Assembly (NCBI GenBank): GCA_003164305.1
Contig: PLSZ01000589.1
Location: 23,389 to 39,985, forward strand
Origin: Acetobacteraceae bacterium
GTDB taxonomy: Bacteria; Pseudomonadota; Alphaproteobacteria; Acetobacterales; Acetobacteraceae
Length of the DNA stretch: 16,597 nucleotides
Direction of reading: 5' to 3'
In this document: positions 7,681 to 15,126 of the stretch, piece after piece
Layout of the letters: each line of letters begins with the position of its first letter
Position numbering within the stretch: position 1 is the stretch's first letter
Program-made: the position numbers and the translations under genes
The notes under the pieces: generated by a model
Database searches by the model: none
What the model saw: only the letters and a program-made list of their open reading frames with translations
What the model was told of the DNA's origin: nothing

Positions 7681-9009
7681 TTAACGCCAGGCGGTCAGCT
7701 TCCCGTCGTCGGTCACCACCAGCATCGTTCCATCGACGATCACGGGTGGAAACGGCGCGGGCGCGTCGGACAGTTCCTGTGAGCCCAGTGTTTGACCGTT
7801 CGCCGGGTTCAGCGAGAGCATCAGATTGCTGCTGCCTAGCACGATCAGCCGGCCGCCGGCCAGGACCGGGCCGTACCAGGTGATCGTATCCTTCTTTTTC
7901 TCCGGATTGACCCAGCGCGGCAGGTCGGCGACCCAGGAAATCCGGGCGTCGTTGACGTTGACCGCGCCGATGACCTGATCTGTCGTGATCATGAACATCC
8001 AGTCGCCGGCGATATAGGGCGTGTTGCCGCTGGCGGCCCGCCGCTCCCAAACCCGGCGGCCGGTCAGCAGGTCGGCGGCGATGGTCAGGCCGCCCAATCC
8101 GGTGACGTAAACCTGTCCGTTGGAGATCACAGGTTCGCCGCGGATGGCCAGGAAGTCGACCAGCGTGGCCTTGCCCTCGACGATGCCCAGACCGTCGGTC
8201 CAGATGATGGCGCCGGTCTCGGCGCGGACGGCGGCGATTTCGCCCGAGCCGAAGCCAGCGATCACAATGCCGGCGGAGTAAGCCGGGGCGGGGCTGCCCA
8301 GAATGGTCGTGTTGACCTGAGTCGCCTGGTACGCCCAAAGCTGCTTCCCGTCCGCCTGGGACAGGGCCACGACCTTACTGTCGATCGTGGTCAGAAAAAT
8401 CCGGCCGTCGGCGACGGTGGGCGCGGACCGCGCGGGCACCTCCAGATCGTGGCGCCACTTCACCGCGCCTTTCGCCGGGTCCAACGCCAGCAGTTCCGAC
8501 ATGCCGTTGACCGCGAACAAGGTGCCGTTGTCCCAGCACAGCCCACCGCCGACATTGGTGCTGTCCAGGTCCTCGTTCACCGTTTCGGTGCGCCACAGTT
8601 TGGTGCCGGCGTTCAGATCGAACGCCGTGATCACCGCGTTCGAGTCCATGGCGAACACGACGCCGTTGACCACCACCGGCTGGGCCAGGATCTTGCGCCG
8701 GTAGCCGCCGCCCTCACCCAGGTCGGCCGACCAGAGCTTTTTCACTTGGTCGCCGATCGCCAGGTGACCCATCATGTGAGTTGGACCGCCGCTCGCCTGC
8801 GGCCACTCGGTATCGCGTACCGGCGGAGGCAGCGTGACGCCAGGCGCGTTCGGGTCCGGGTCGAAGCCGCGCCGGCTGGCGTCCAGACGCTCCCGCTTGC
8901 CCGGCAGCGGGTCCTTTTTGGTGGCGAACCAGCCCTCGATCGTGTCGCAGCCGGCCAATGCCAGGGGAGCGAGTAACGCGGCTCGGCGGGAGAGTTTCAT
9001 CTCGCTCAT
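7681..9009 (-). CDS. bamB: Outer membrane protein assembly factor BamB, PQQ-like beta-propeller lipoprotein
   Basis: A 442-residue lipoprotein of the BAM complex, which inserts beta-barrel proteins into the outer membrane. The N-terminus is a lipoprotein signal: positive start (KLSRR), hydrophobic stretch, and lipobox LALAGC with acylated Cys21. Then come about eight propeller blades of the form VVVNGVVFAMDSNAVIT...G..LWR, the last ending GTMLVVTDDGKLTAWR at the C-terminus. The frame is open upstream to 9243, but ATG 9009 is chosen because it gives a proper signal peptide and its ATGA overlaps the stop of the upstream gene, which suggests translational coupling; an ATG at 9000 is a close alternative. 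The position between a YfgM-like gene and der matches gammaproteobacterial order and strengthens the call over a generic PQQ-repeat protein. Confidence 0.93.
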   Translation of the reverse strand: MSEMKLSRRAALLAPLALAGCDTIEGWFATKKDPLPGKRERLDASRRGFDPDPNAPGVTLPPPVRDTEWPQASGGPTHMMGHLAIGDQVKKLWSADLGEGGGYRRKILAQPVVVNGVVFAMDSNAVITAFDLNAGTKLWRTETVNEDLDSTNVGGGLCWDNGTLFAVNGMSELLALDPAKGAVKWRHDLEVPARSAPTVADGRIFLTTIDSKVVALSQADGKQLWAYQATQVNTTILGSPAPAYSAGIVIAGFGSGEIAAVRAETGAIIWTDGLGIVEGKATLVDFLAIRGEPVISNGQVYVTGLGGLTIAADLLTGRRVWERRAASGNTPYIAGDWMFMITTDQVIGAVNVNDARISWVADLPRWVNPEKKKDTITWYGPVLAGGRLIVLGSSNLMLSLNPANGQTLGSQELSDAPAPFPPVIVDGTMLVVTDDGKLTAWR

Positions 9010-9665
9010 TCGCCCACCCTGTCGAGCAACGCGCCCGCTCGGCCGCGGACGCCGTCGGGCGCCGTGGTATCCTCGACCAGTTTCTTCAATTGGGTCCTCG
9101 CCGCGTCGGTATGGCCTTGCCGCAGTGCCAGCAGCGCGAGTTGTTCCTGTGCCAGCTCGCGCCACGCGTTGTCCGGCGCCGCCAGCGGCTTGAGGCGTCC
9201 TTCGAGCAGCGACGGATCGCCTTTGTCGGCGTTGTAGAGGCACCAGGTGAGGCTGGCCAGGTCACGCAGCAGCGGATCGGCGGACCCGTCGGCCGCGACC
9301 TGGTCCCACAACGCCGAGGCGCCTTGCAGGTCCCCGGAGTCGGCGCGCAAGGCGGCGTCGTGCAGACGCGCCAGCACGCGATAGCCCTCCGGCGCGCGGG
9401 CCGCCGTCGTGTCGAACGCGGCGATGGCGATCACGCGATTGGGGCCGGCGACGCCCGCCGCCTCGGTCCGCGCGGCTGCGCCCAGGTAAAGACCGGCGAC
9501 GTCGAGGTCCTGACGTTCCTGATACCAACCCCAGGCTTTCCATCCGCCGACGGCGGCGATCACCAGCAGGGCGCCGGCGAACAGCACGCCCCCGTATTTC
9601 TTCAGGAGTTCATGCATCCGCTCTTCGCGGAGTTCGTCTTCAATCTCGTCGAAGAAATCGACCAC
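9006..9665 (-). CDS. YfgM-like membrane-anchored TPR protein
   Basis: A 219-residue protein. It has a charged acidic cytoplasmic N-terminus (VDFFDEIEDELREERMHEL), one transmembrane helix at about residues 25-43 (GGVLFAGALLVIAAVGGW), and an alanine-rich helical, TPR-like periplasmic domain. This layout and the position directly upstream of bamB and der match E. coli YfgM, an ancillary SecYEG-associated protein linked to periplasmic chaperones. The function here is by family and context only. Translation starts at GTG (9665-9663), preceded by an AAGAGA ribosome-binding site. The stop overlaps the bamB start by four bases (ATGA). It is the first gene of the cluster, so the promoter should lie in the 111 bp shared with the divergent lipoprotein gene. 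Confidence 0.85.
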   Translation of the reverse strand: MVDFFDEIEDELREERMHELLKKYGGVLFAGALLVIAAVGGWKAWGWYQERQDLDVAGLYLGAAARTEAAGVAGPNRVIAIAAFDTTAARAPEGYRVLARLHDAALRADSGDLQGASALWDQVAADGSADPLLRDLASLTWCLYNADKGDPSLLEGRLKPLAAPDNAWRELAQEQLALLALRQGHTDAARTQLKKLVEDTTAPDGVRGRAGALLDRVGE

Positions 9666-9776
9666 GTGGTTCTCTTGTCAGTTAGGGCGGCGGACCATAG
9701 CGGCGGCCTGGCGCGGGAGCAAACGGGATGCGGCCGCGCCAACGGTTTGTTTACCATTTGGAGGCAAATTGGGGGG
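9666..9776. promoter_or_regulatory. Divergent intergenic region, YfgM-like gene versus lipoprotein gene
   Basis: The 111 bp between two outward-facing starts must serve the minus-strand YfgM-like/bamB/der cluster and the plus-strand lipoprotein gene unless transcription enters from outside. The right end is locally AT-richer (9745-9770) and holds GGAGG at 9760-9764. I cannot assign -35/-10 boxes. Confidence 0.35.
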
Positions 9777-10163
9777 ATGCGTTCTGGTTGGGTGTTGTTT
9801 TTGGTGGCGGCGCCAGTGTTGTCCGGGTGTGGGCCGGCGGCGCCGCTGGCGGAGGTCGGCGTCGGGGTCGTCTCCGGCGCCAGCATCCCGATCTTCCATC
9901 GCACTCCCCTCGACATGGCGGTGTCCGCCGCCACTGGGCGGAATTGCTCGGTGGTCTGGCTGGACCGAGGGGAGACGTACTGCCGGGCCAGGGAGCCGAA
10001 GCCGGAGACGCCGGAGTTCTGCACGCGCTCGCTGGGCGTGGTGGATTGCTGGAAGGATCCGGAGAAGCTGACGGATCACCCGCGGGAGGTGGCGGATGGG
10101 CCGCGGGAGTTGACGCACGAGCAGGAGCGGGACCGGACGAAATGGTGGCCGGGGTTGTGGTGA
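9777..10163 (+). CDS. Small cysteine-rich lipoprotein of unknown function
   Basis: A 128-residue predicted lipoprotein. It has a short positive start, a hydrophobic stretch (WVLFLVAAPV) and lipobox LSGC with Cys18 as the acylated residue. The mature part carries four more cysteines (57, 69, 82, 91) in RNCSVV, ETYCR, FCTRS and VDCWKDP, which could form two disulfides in the periplasm. A charged C-terminus rich in Glu, Arg and His ends in KWWPGLW. I do not recognise a characterised family; it resembles hypothetical proteins of related alphaproteobacteria. ATG 9777 is chosen for the signal peptide; GGAGG lies 12 nt upstream, a long spacing, and GGGGGG directly precedes the start. It is divergent from the YfgM-like/bamB/der cluster and separated from the next gene by 326 bp. 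Confidence 0.75.
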   Translation: MRSGWVLFLVAAPVLSGCGPAAPLAEVGVGVVSGASIPIFHRTPLDMAVSAATGRNCSVVWLDRGETYCRAREPKPETPEFCTRSLGVVDCWKDPEKLTDHPREVADGPRELTHEQERDRTKWWPGLW

Positions 10164-10489
10164 CGCGTCCAATGGTCGAAGTCGGCGTTGCCTATCTCGC
10201 GAAGAGTCCTTTAAGATCGCGCTGCTTCAGACACACGTCCCTTCTTCGCCGCATAGCCGATCGACGACGCGGCGCCGCAACGAAAAGGGAAAGCGGCTAC
10301 GTTCCGCCAAAAGAATGTGTCCGACATGATTTCGTGTGCTCCACAAGGCGATAGACTGATGACGATTTGTAACAATCTCACCTCGATCATTGCGTACCGG
10401 GTCTTTTGATAGCAGAAAGATTAGCCTACGGGTGGCGGTATTTTGATGATCGTCAACGCTTCAGGGTGACGGTATTATCCGGGGGGATC
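10164..10489. other. Intergenic leader of the Hint-domain gene, 326 bp
   Basis: No gene is supported here. Base composition is visibly less GC-rich than the flanks, especially 10290-10490, as expected for a promoter and leader region. A 27-codon frame (10326-10409) and an in-frame TTG (10406) that would lengthen the next gene by 28 residues are both present but unsupported. I see no clear sigma-70 boxes, terminator or riboswitch. Confidence 0.45.
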
Positions 10490-13400
10490 ATGATTGCTAA
10501 AACGTACAACGGGACGTATTCGAATGGAATTACGCTCGGCAACGTTACTTATAATCCGGTCGCGGTATATGGCGGCGTCAAAGCCAATTTGTCCGCCGCC
10601 CTTTATGGAGCCGCCGGAAGCGCCTGGACGATAACGAACCACGCGACGATCTCGGGCACCGGCAAAGAAGGCTATGGCATCAGACTGCTGGCCGGGGGAA
10701 CGATCACCAACTTCGCCGGCGGAACAATCCACGCGTCCCTGGCGCCCGCGATCGATGTGACGGGCGCATACGGTTCCCTCACCAATTCCGGTTTCGTCCA
10801 GGTCTCCGACGGCGCGCGAGCGGCGGTTGCGCTTCTCGGCGGCGGATATGTCAGCAACTCCGTGACCGGCACGATCACGGGAACACTCGCCGACGGCGTC
10901 GATATCTATAACGCCCCCGGCACGGTCTTGAACACGGGATCCATCAACGGTGGCAGCGCCGCGGTGATGCTGAACGCTGGTGGCTACGTCAGTAATGCCA
11001 GCACCGGCATTATGATCGCCGAGAATGCGGGCATCTCTATCGGCCGTGCCATCGGCACGGTGGTCAACGCCGGGCAGGTCGAGGCTTATAATCCGATCCA
11101 TTTCTCAAATGCCGTCATCCTCGGCGGCGGTGGAACGGTCACTAATCTGGCGACCGGGACGCTCACCGACACCACTGGCAACGGCGTCGCTATCAGAGGC
11201 GGGATCGGCACGATCTTCAACGCGGGCAGCATCGGCGGATCGGAGACCATAGGTAGGGTGGGGTCAGGCGTCTACTTTGGCTCCGGTGGTCTGGTCATGA
11301 ACCTGAGTGGCGGGACAATCAGTGGTGAACCCGCGATTCAAGGTTTCGGCAGCGCGTTCACCGTGGTGAATTCTGGCATCATCGCGAGCCCTAGCTTCGC
11401 CGGCGCCGGTATCCAGCTGAACGCGGGTGGCATCGTCACCAACCAAAGGGGCGGCTCGATCAGCGGAAGTAACGGGATTGACGGCGGGAACAGCGCCATG
11501 ACGGTCGTGAACGGCGGCTACATCAGTGGGGCCGAAGACGCGGTCCGTTTCGCTGCTGGCTACGCGAGCCGATTGATCGTTGATCCTGGTGGCTCTTTCG
11601 TCGGCGCGGTCGATGGCGGCAACACAGTCGGCGCCACTGTCGTCAGCACCCTGGAACTGTCATCCGGCGCCAGCCCCGGCACGCTGACCGGCCTCGGTTC
11701 CCAGTTCATCAATTTCGGTTCCATCGAATTCGACCCCGGAGCAGGATGGCTGATCACCGGCGACACCGCCGGACTCGCCGGCACGATCGCGGGCTTTGCC
11801 CAGGGCGAGACGATCGAAATCACCGGTGTCACCGTTACCGGATCGAGCTACGCCGACGGCGTGCTGACCCTCACCGAAGCCTCGGGCTCAGCCACGTTGG
11901 CCCTACCAGGAACCTTCACGACCAACAACTTCGCAGTAACGAACCTCCCCGGCGTTGGCGCGGAGATCACTGTACAGCCGCGCACCTTGGTCTGGGTCGC
12001 CTCCAACGGTAACGGCTCCTTCGCGTCCGCCGCGGCCTGGGACGATATCACGAACGCACCGAGCCCCGCGCAAGCGGCGCCCGATCCCGCGGACATCATC
12101 ATCTTCAACAGCAGCGATGCCGATATTACCGGGACCGAAACAGTCTCGAAGGTCAATGTTGGTTTGAGCGGAACCGGCCTGTTGCATCTCGACACCGGCG
12201 CCACGCTGGTCGCTGGGTCGCTCGACGCCGGGGTCATCGCGACCGACATCGGGCAAATTGACCTCAGCGGCGCCGGGACCGAGCTTTCGGTCACCGGGTC
12301 CGCCACGGTCGCGGACGATGGCACCGGCGTGCTGACGGTGCTGAACGGCGCCTCGTTCTCCGCGCAGTCGTTGACCATCGGCAACCTGGGCGACAGTTCC
12401 GGCGCGTTGGTGGTGTCCGGCGCCAACACCACGCTCACGGTCGCGGGCCAACTGAATATCGGCACCGCGCTTGGGACGGGCGATCTCACCGTCGGCCCAG
12501 GAGCGGTGGTCAACGCGGCGGTGGTCAACCTGCAAGGCGGGGTGGTGCTGGAGGGCGGCGTTCTCGACCCCACCGTCTATATTGAGAATGGCAGGAGTAC
12601 GACCGGCGGCTTCGGCACGATCGCGTCCGATTTCATTCTGCTTGAGGGCACGATCCTTTCGAACGGCAGCAAGGCCGGCAAGCAAACGGAGGTCGTGCAG
12701 GGCACGGTGGTTGGCGGCGGGACGGCGACGATCAATGGCTCGGTCTCGGTCAATGGGCCGGGAATTCTGCAGATTGGCACGCATGATACGATTGAACTGA
12801 CCGGCGCGGTGCTGAACACGGCGACCACGACGTTCACGGATAATTTAACGCCGACGGGGACCTACAGCGTTAACAACAGCGTGATCGATGTCGTGTTTCA
12901 GGATGCGACAGGCCTATTGCAGTTGGACGACATCGCCGGTTTCGCGGGCACGGTGGCGACCTGGAAAGCGGGCGACTCGTTCGTTATTACAGGCGGCACG
13001 CTATCAAACCTTGGTGTCAATAACGACAACACTTTGACAGTACAAGATGCCGGGACCGGCGCCGGAACGGGCGGGATCGATACGATCATCTTCGGCTCGG
13101 CCATCGGCGCGAACCAGTTCGGGATCGTCAGCGGCAACACCGTGCAGGCGGTGGCGTGCTTCGCCAAGGGAACGCGGATCGCAACGCGGGACGGGGCGAT
13201 GACCGTGGAGACCCTGTCTGTTGGAGATGAAGTCCACACGGCACTGGGAGGCCCAGGAAAGATCGTTTGGATTGGTCAACGAGCGGTGGATTGCTCCGGG
13301 CATCCGCGGCCGGAGACGGTGTGGCCCATTCGCATCGCCCGTGGCGCGATCTCGGAAAATGTTCCGGTCCGCGATCTGTTCGTGTCGCCGGATCACGCGA

Positions 13401-13753
13401 TTTATGTCGATGGCGTGTTGATCCCGGCGAAGCGTCTTCTGAACGGCACGACGGTGCGTCAGGCCAGGCTGCGGCGGGTGATTTATTACCATATCGAACT
13501 GGCGCGGCACGACGTGGTGCTGGCGGAAGGACTGCCGACGGAGAGTTATCTGGACACGGGCGACCGGGCGAAGTTCTCGGGCGGCAAAGTCACCGCGCTG
13601 CATCCGGATTTCGTCGCCCGCGCGTGGGAGGCGATGAGTTGCGCGCCACTGATCGTCACCGGACCGCGGCTGACCGCCGCGCGCGAGACGCTAAACGCAC
13701 GGGCGGCGCGGTCGGGATCGCGAGTCGAAGACCCGATGGTATCGGCGGCGTAA
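10490..13753 (+). CDS. Large beta-solenoid repeat protein with C-terminal Hint (Hedgehog/intein) domain
   Basis: A 1087-residue protein without a signal peptide. Residues about 45-375 hold six two-coil repeats of about 48 residues: GGxVxN motifs at 69, 118, 164, 214, 266 and 313 alternate with GTVxNxG motifs at 94, 143, 188, 239, 289 and 336, typical of a right-handed beta-solenoid. A module at about 404-495 recurs at about 805-888. Between them (500-790) is another beta-repeat segment ([33 protein letters not shown]). A Hint_2-like domain starts at ACFAKGTRI with Cys890 as the probable nucleophile, has His969 in [10 protein letters not shown], then [20 protein letters not shown], and ends near SCAPL (Cys1051). 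Hint domains self-cleave through an N-S acyl shift; no extein follows, so cleavage here, rather than splicing, is inference. ATG 10490 follows a GGGGGG stretch. Likely a surface or secreted protein; its exporter is not in the window. Confidence 0.88.
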   Translation: MIAKTYNGTYSNGITLGNVTYNPVAVYGGVKANLSAALYGAAGSAWTITNHATISGTGKEGYGIRLLAGGTITNFAGGTIHASLAPAIDVTGAYGSLTNSGFVQVSDGARAAVALLGGGYVSNSVTGTITGTLADGVDIYNAPGTVLNTGSINGGSAAVMLNAGGYVSNASTGIMIAENAGISIGRAIGTVVNAGQVEAYNPIHFSNAVILGGGGTVTNLATGTLTDTTGNGVAIRGGIGTIFNAGSIGGSETIGRVGSGVYFGSGGLVMNLSGGTISGEPAIQGFGSAFTVVNSGIIASPSFAGAGIQLNAGGIVTNQRGGSISGSNGIDGGNSAMTVVNGGYISGAEDAVRFAAGYASRLIVDPGGSFVGAVDGGNTVGATVVSTLELSSGASPGTLTGLGSQFINFGSIEFDPGAGWLITGDTAGLAGTIAGFAQGETIEITGVTVTGSSYADGVLTLTEASGSATLALPGTFTTNNFAVTNLPGVGAEITVQPRTLVWVASNGNGSFASAAAWDDITNAPSPAQAAPDPADIIIFNSSDADITGTETVSKVNVGLSGTGLLHLDTGATLVAGSLDAGVIATDIGQIDLSGAGTELSVTGSATVADDGTGVLTVLNGASFSAQSLTIGNLGDSSGALVVSGANTTLTVAGQLNIGTALGTGDLTVGPGAVVNAAVVNLQGGVVLEGGVLDPTVYIENGRSTTGGFGTIASDFILLEGTILSNGSKAGKQTEVVQGTVVGGGTATINGSVSVNGPGILQIGTHDTIELTGAVLNTATTTFTDNLTPTGTYSVNNSVIDVVFQDATGLLQLDDIAGFAGTVATWKAGDSFVITGGTLSNLGVNNDNTLTVQDAGTGAGTGGIDTIIFGSAIGANQFGIVSGNTVQAVACFAKGTRIATRDGAMTVETLSVGDEVHTALGGPGKIVWIGQRAVDCSGHPRPETVWPIRIARGAISENVPVRDLFVSPDHAIYVDGVLIPAKRLLNGTTVRQARLRRVIYYHIELARHDVVLAEGLPTESYLDTGDRAKFSGGKVTALHPDFVARAWEAMSCAPLIVTGPRLTAARETLNARAARSGSRVEDPMVSAA

Positions 13754-14088
13754 GACATAGCGCTTGATTGCCTCGGTCTGAACGGCCACACGGTGAACCG
13801 CGCGATGGCGCTCGCGGCTGAGGGCCGTGTGTGTCGCTGGCTCCCGGATTTTTCACCACGAAGGCACGAAGTTCACGAAGGTCCCTCACAGTCGAACACC
13901 ATTATTTTCAAAATCTTCGTGTGCTTCGTGCCTTCGTGGTGAAAAAGGCGGTATTTCCGCGCGTCCGGCCGTGATGGGCAAACATCGACGCCCATCCCAC
14001 GCCCGCGTCTGGCAGGCCCGGGCGCGAACCGATTGACAACAGCCGGTCACAATCTCACCTCTCGGCCGTCGGTCCGGAAAGAAAGCCG
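13754..14088. other. Intergenic region between the Hint-domain gene and miaA, 335 bp
   Basis: The main content is the long inverted repeat at 13849-13946. A weaker inverted pair, CACACGG (13787-13793) with CCGTGTG (13825-13831), lies just past the Hint gene. GGAAAG at 14076-14081 is the miaA ribosome-binding site. Short frames crossing the inverted repeat are not credible genes. Confidence 0.5.
13849..13946. repeat. Long inverted repeat, perfect 23-bp arms built on a CACGAAG unit
   Basis: Arm 13849-13871 (TTTTT followed by CACCACGAAGGCACGAAG) is the exact inverse complement of arm 13924-13946. Pairing extends inward nine more positions with two mismatches, leaving an AT-rich loop of about 34 bases. 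The left arm is itself a run of three CACGAAG units (CACGAAG-G-CACGAAG-TT-CACGAAG). This resembles dispersed CACGAAG-type palindromes I recall from many unrelated bacterial genomes. As RNA it would form a very stable hairpin, but in the plus direction it is followed by A residues, not U, so it does not look like an intrinsic terminator for the Hint gene. Confidence 0.85.
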
Positions 14089-15048
14089 TTGTCCCCTCAC
14101 CCTCCCGCCTTGATCGTCGCCGGCCCCACCGCCAGCGGGAAATCCGCGTTGGCGATCGCTCTCGCGAGGCGCCTTGGCGGCACGATTATTAATGCCGACT
14201 CGATGCAGGTGTATCGGGAGCTGCGTGTGCTGACCGCGCGCCCGTCGGCGGAGGACGAGGCAATCGTCCCGCACGTCCTGTATGGCGTCCGTCCGGCGGC
14301 GGAAGCCGGCAACGCGGCTTGGTGGCGCGGCCAGGCGCTGGCGGCGATGACCGCGGCCCACACGGCGGGACAGGTGCCGATCCTGACCGGCGGCACCGGG
14401 TTGTATTTCGCCGCGTTGACCTCTGGCCTCGCGGACGTGCCCGATCCCGGCGCCGAGGCCCGAAACGAGGCCCGCCGGCTTCTGACCGAGCTTGGACCTG
14501 AGGCCTTGCACGCCGGCCTCGCCAAAATCGATCCCGCCACCGCCGCGCGCATCAAGCCCAACGACAGCCAGCGCATTGCCCGCGCGTGGGAGGTGTGGCG
14601 CGGCACCGGCATGGGGCTCGCGGCGTGGCAACAGCGGACACTGCCGCCGGCGCCATGGCGGTTCTTCGCCGTGCGCCTCGATCCGCCGCGGGAGGTGCTG
14701 CGTCAGGCCATCGCCACAAGGTTCGCCGCCATGTTGGAGGCCGGCGCGATCGAGGAAGCGCGCGCGCTGCTGGCTCTGAACCTGGATCCGGCGCTGCCGG
14801 CGATGCGGGCGCACGGCGTACCGGAAATTTCTGCCCACTTGCGCGGCGTATTGACAGTGCAGGAGGCCGGCCGGCGCACCGAGCTGGTCACCGGCCAGTA
14901 CACCAAACGCCAGGCGACCTGGTTCCGGCACCACGATCTGGCCAACGCCGCGGACACGGAAATAATTCAGTCACGATTCATGAGTGACACGCAATTATCG
15001 GAAAGAATAATCGAAAGAATCTTCGCGTTTATTCAGAACCGGGATTGA
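14089..15048 (+). CDS. miaA: tRNA dimethylallyltransferase MiaA
   Basis: MiaA transfers a dimethylallyl group to N6 of adenosine 37 in tRNAs reading UNN codons, the first step to ms2i6A. The 319-residue protein has the P-loop GPTASGKS (12-19), INADSMQVYRELRVLTARP (from 34) with the expected catalytic Asp37, TGGTGLYF (100-107), and the tRNA-binding region ending TKRQATWFRHHD. The first in-frame codon giving a full N-terminus is TTG 14089; GGAAAG lies 7 nt upstream and no ATG is near, so a TTG start is proposed. The last 30 or so residues (DTEIIQSRFMSDTQLSERI...) are encoded by unusually AT-rich DNA and go beyond the conserved core. It is followed after 78 bp by the acetohydroxyacid synthase gene on the same strand. 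Confidence 0.95.
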   Translation: MSPHPPALIVAGPTASGKSALAIALARRLGGTIINADSMQVYRELRVLTARPSAEDEAIVPHVLYGVRPAAEAGNAAWWRGQALAAMTAAHTAGQVPILTGGTGLYFAALTSGLADVPDPGAEARNEARRLLTELGPEALHAGLAKIDPATAARIKPNDSQRIARAWEVWRGTGMGLAAWQQRTLPPAPWRFFAVRLDPPREVLRQAIATRFAAMLEAGAIEEARALLALNLDPALPAMRAHGVPEISAHLRGVLTVQEAGRRTELVTGQYTKRQATWFRHHDLANAADTEIIQSRFMSDTQLSERIIERIFAFIQNRD

Positions 15049-15126
15049 CGCACCGCGGCAACCGGCCTATTCCCCCCGCTTCCCGAAAACCGCCACTCCA
15101 GGCGCAGCACTGAGGAGCCTCGTATC

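Noticed and set aside
9010..9243. N-terminal extension of BamB by 78 residues
   Set aside because: It would bury the lipoprotein signal inside the protein and overlap most of the YfgM-like 3' region; the ATGA junction at 9009 is far more plausible.
10406..10489. TTG start giving the Hint protein 28 more residues
   Set aside because: No ribosome-binding site and no plausible signal peptide in the added sequence; ATG 10490 has a purine-rich stretch just upstream.
10694..11518. CRISPR-like or tandem DNA repeat array
   Set aside because: The periodicity of about 145 bp is at the protein level within an open reading frame; there are no short identical repeats with unique spacers.
10475..12784. 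Several long minus-strand frames opposite the Hint-domain gene
   Set aside because: They mirror the repeats of the plus-strand gene and have no recognisable domains or ribosome-binding sites.
13849..13946. The long inverted repeat as a Rho-independent terminator for the Hint gene
   Set aside because: The plus-strand stem is followed by A residues instead of T, and the loop is large; repeat-element origin fits better.
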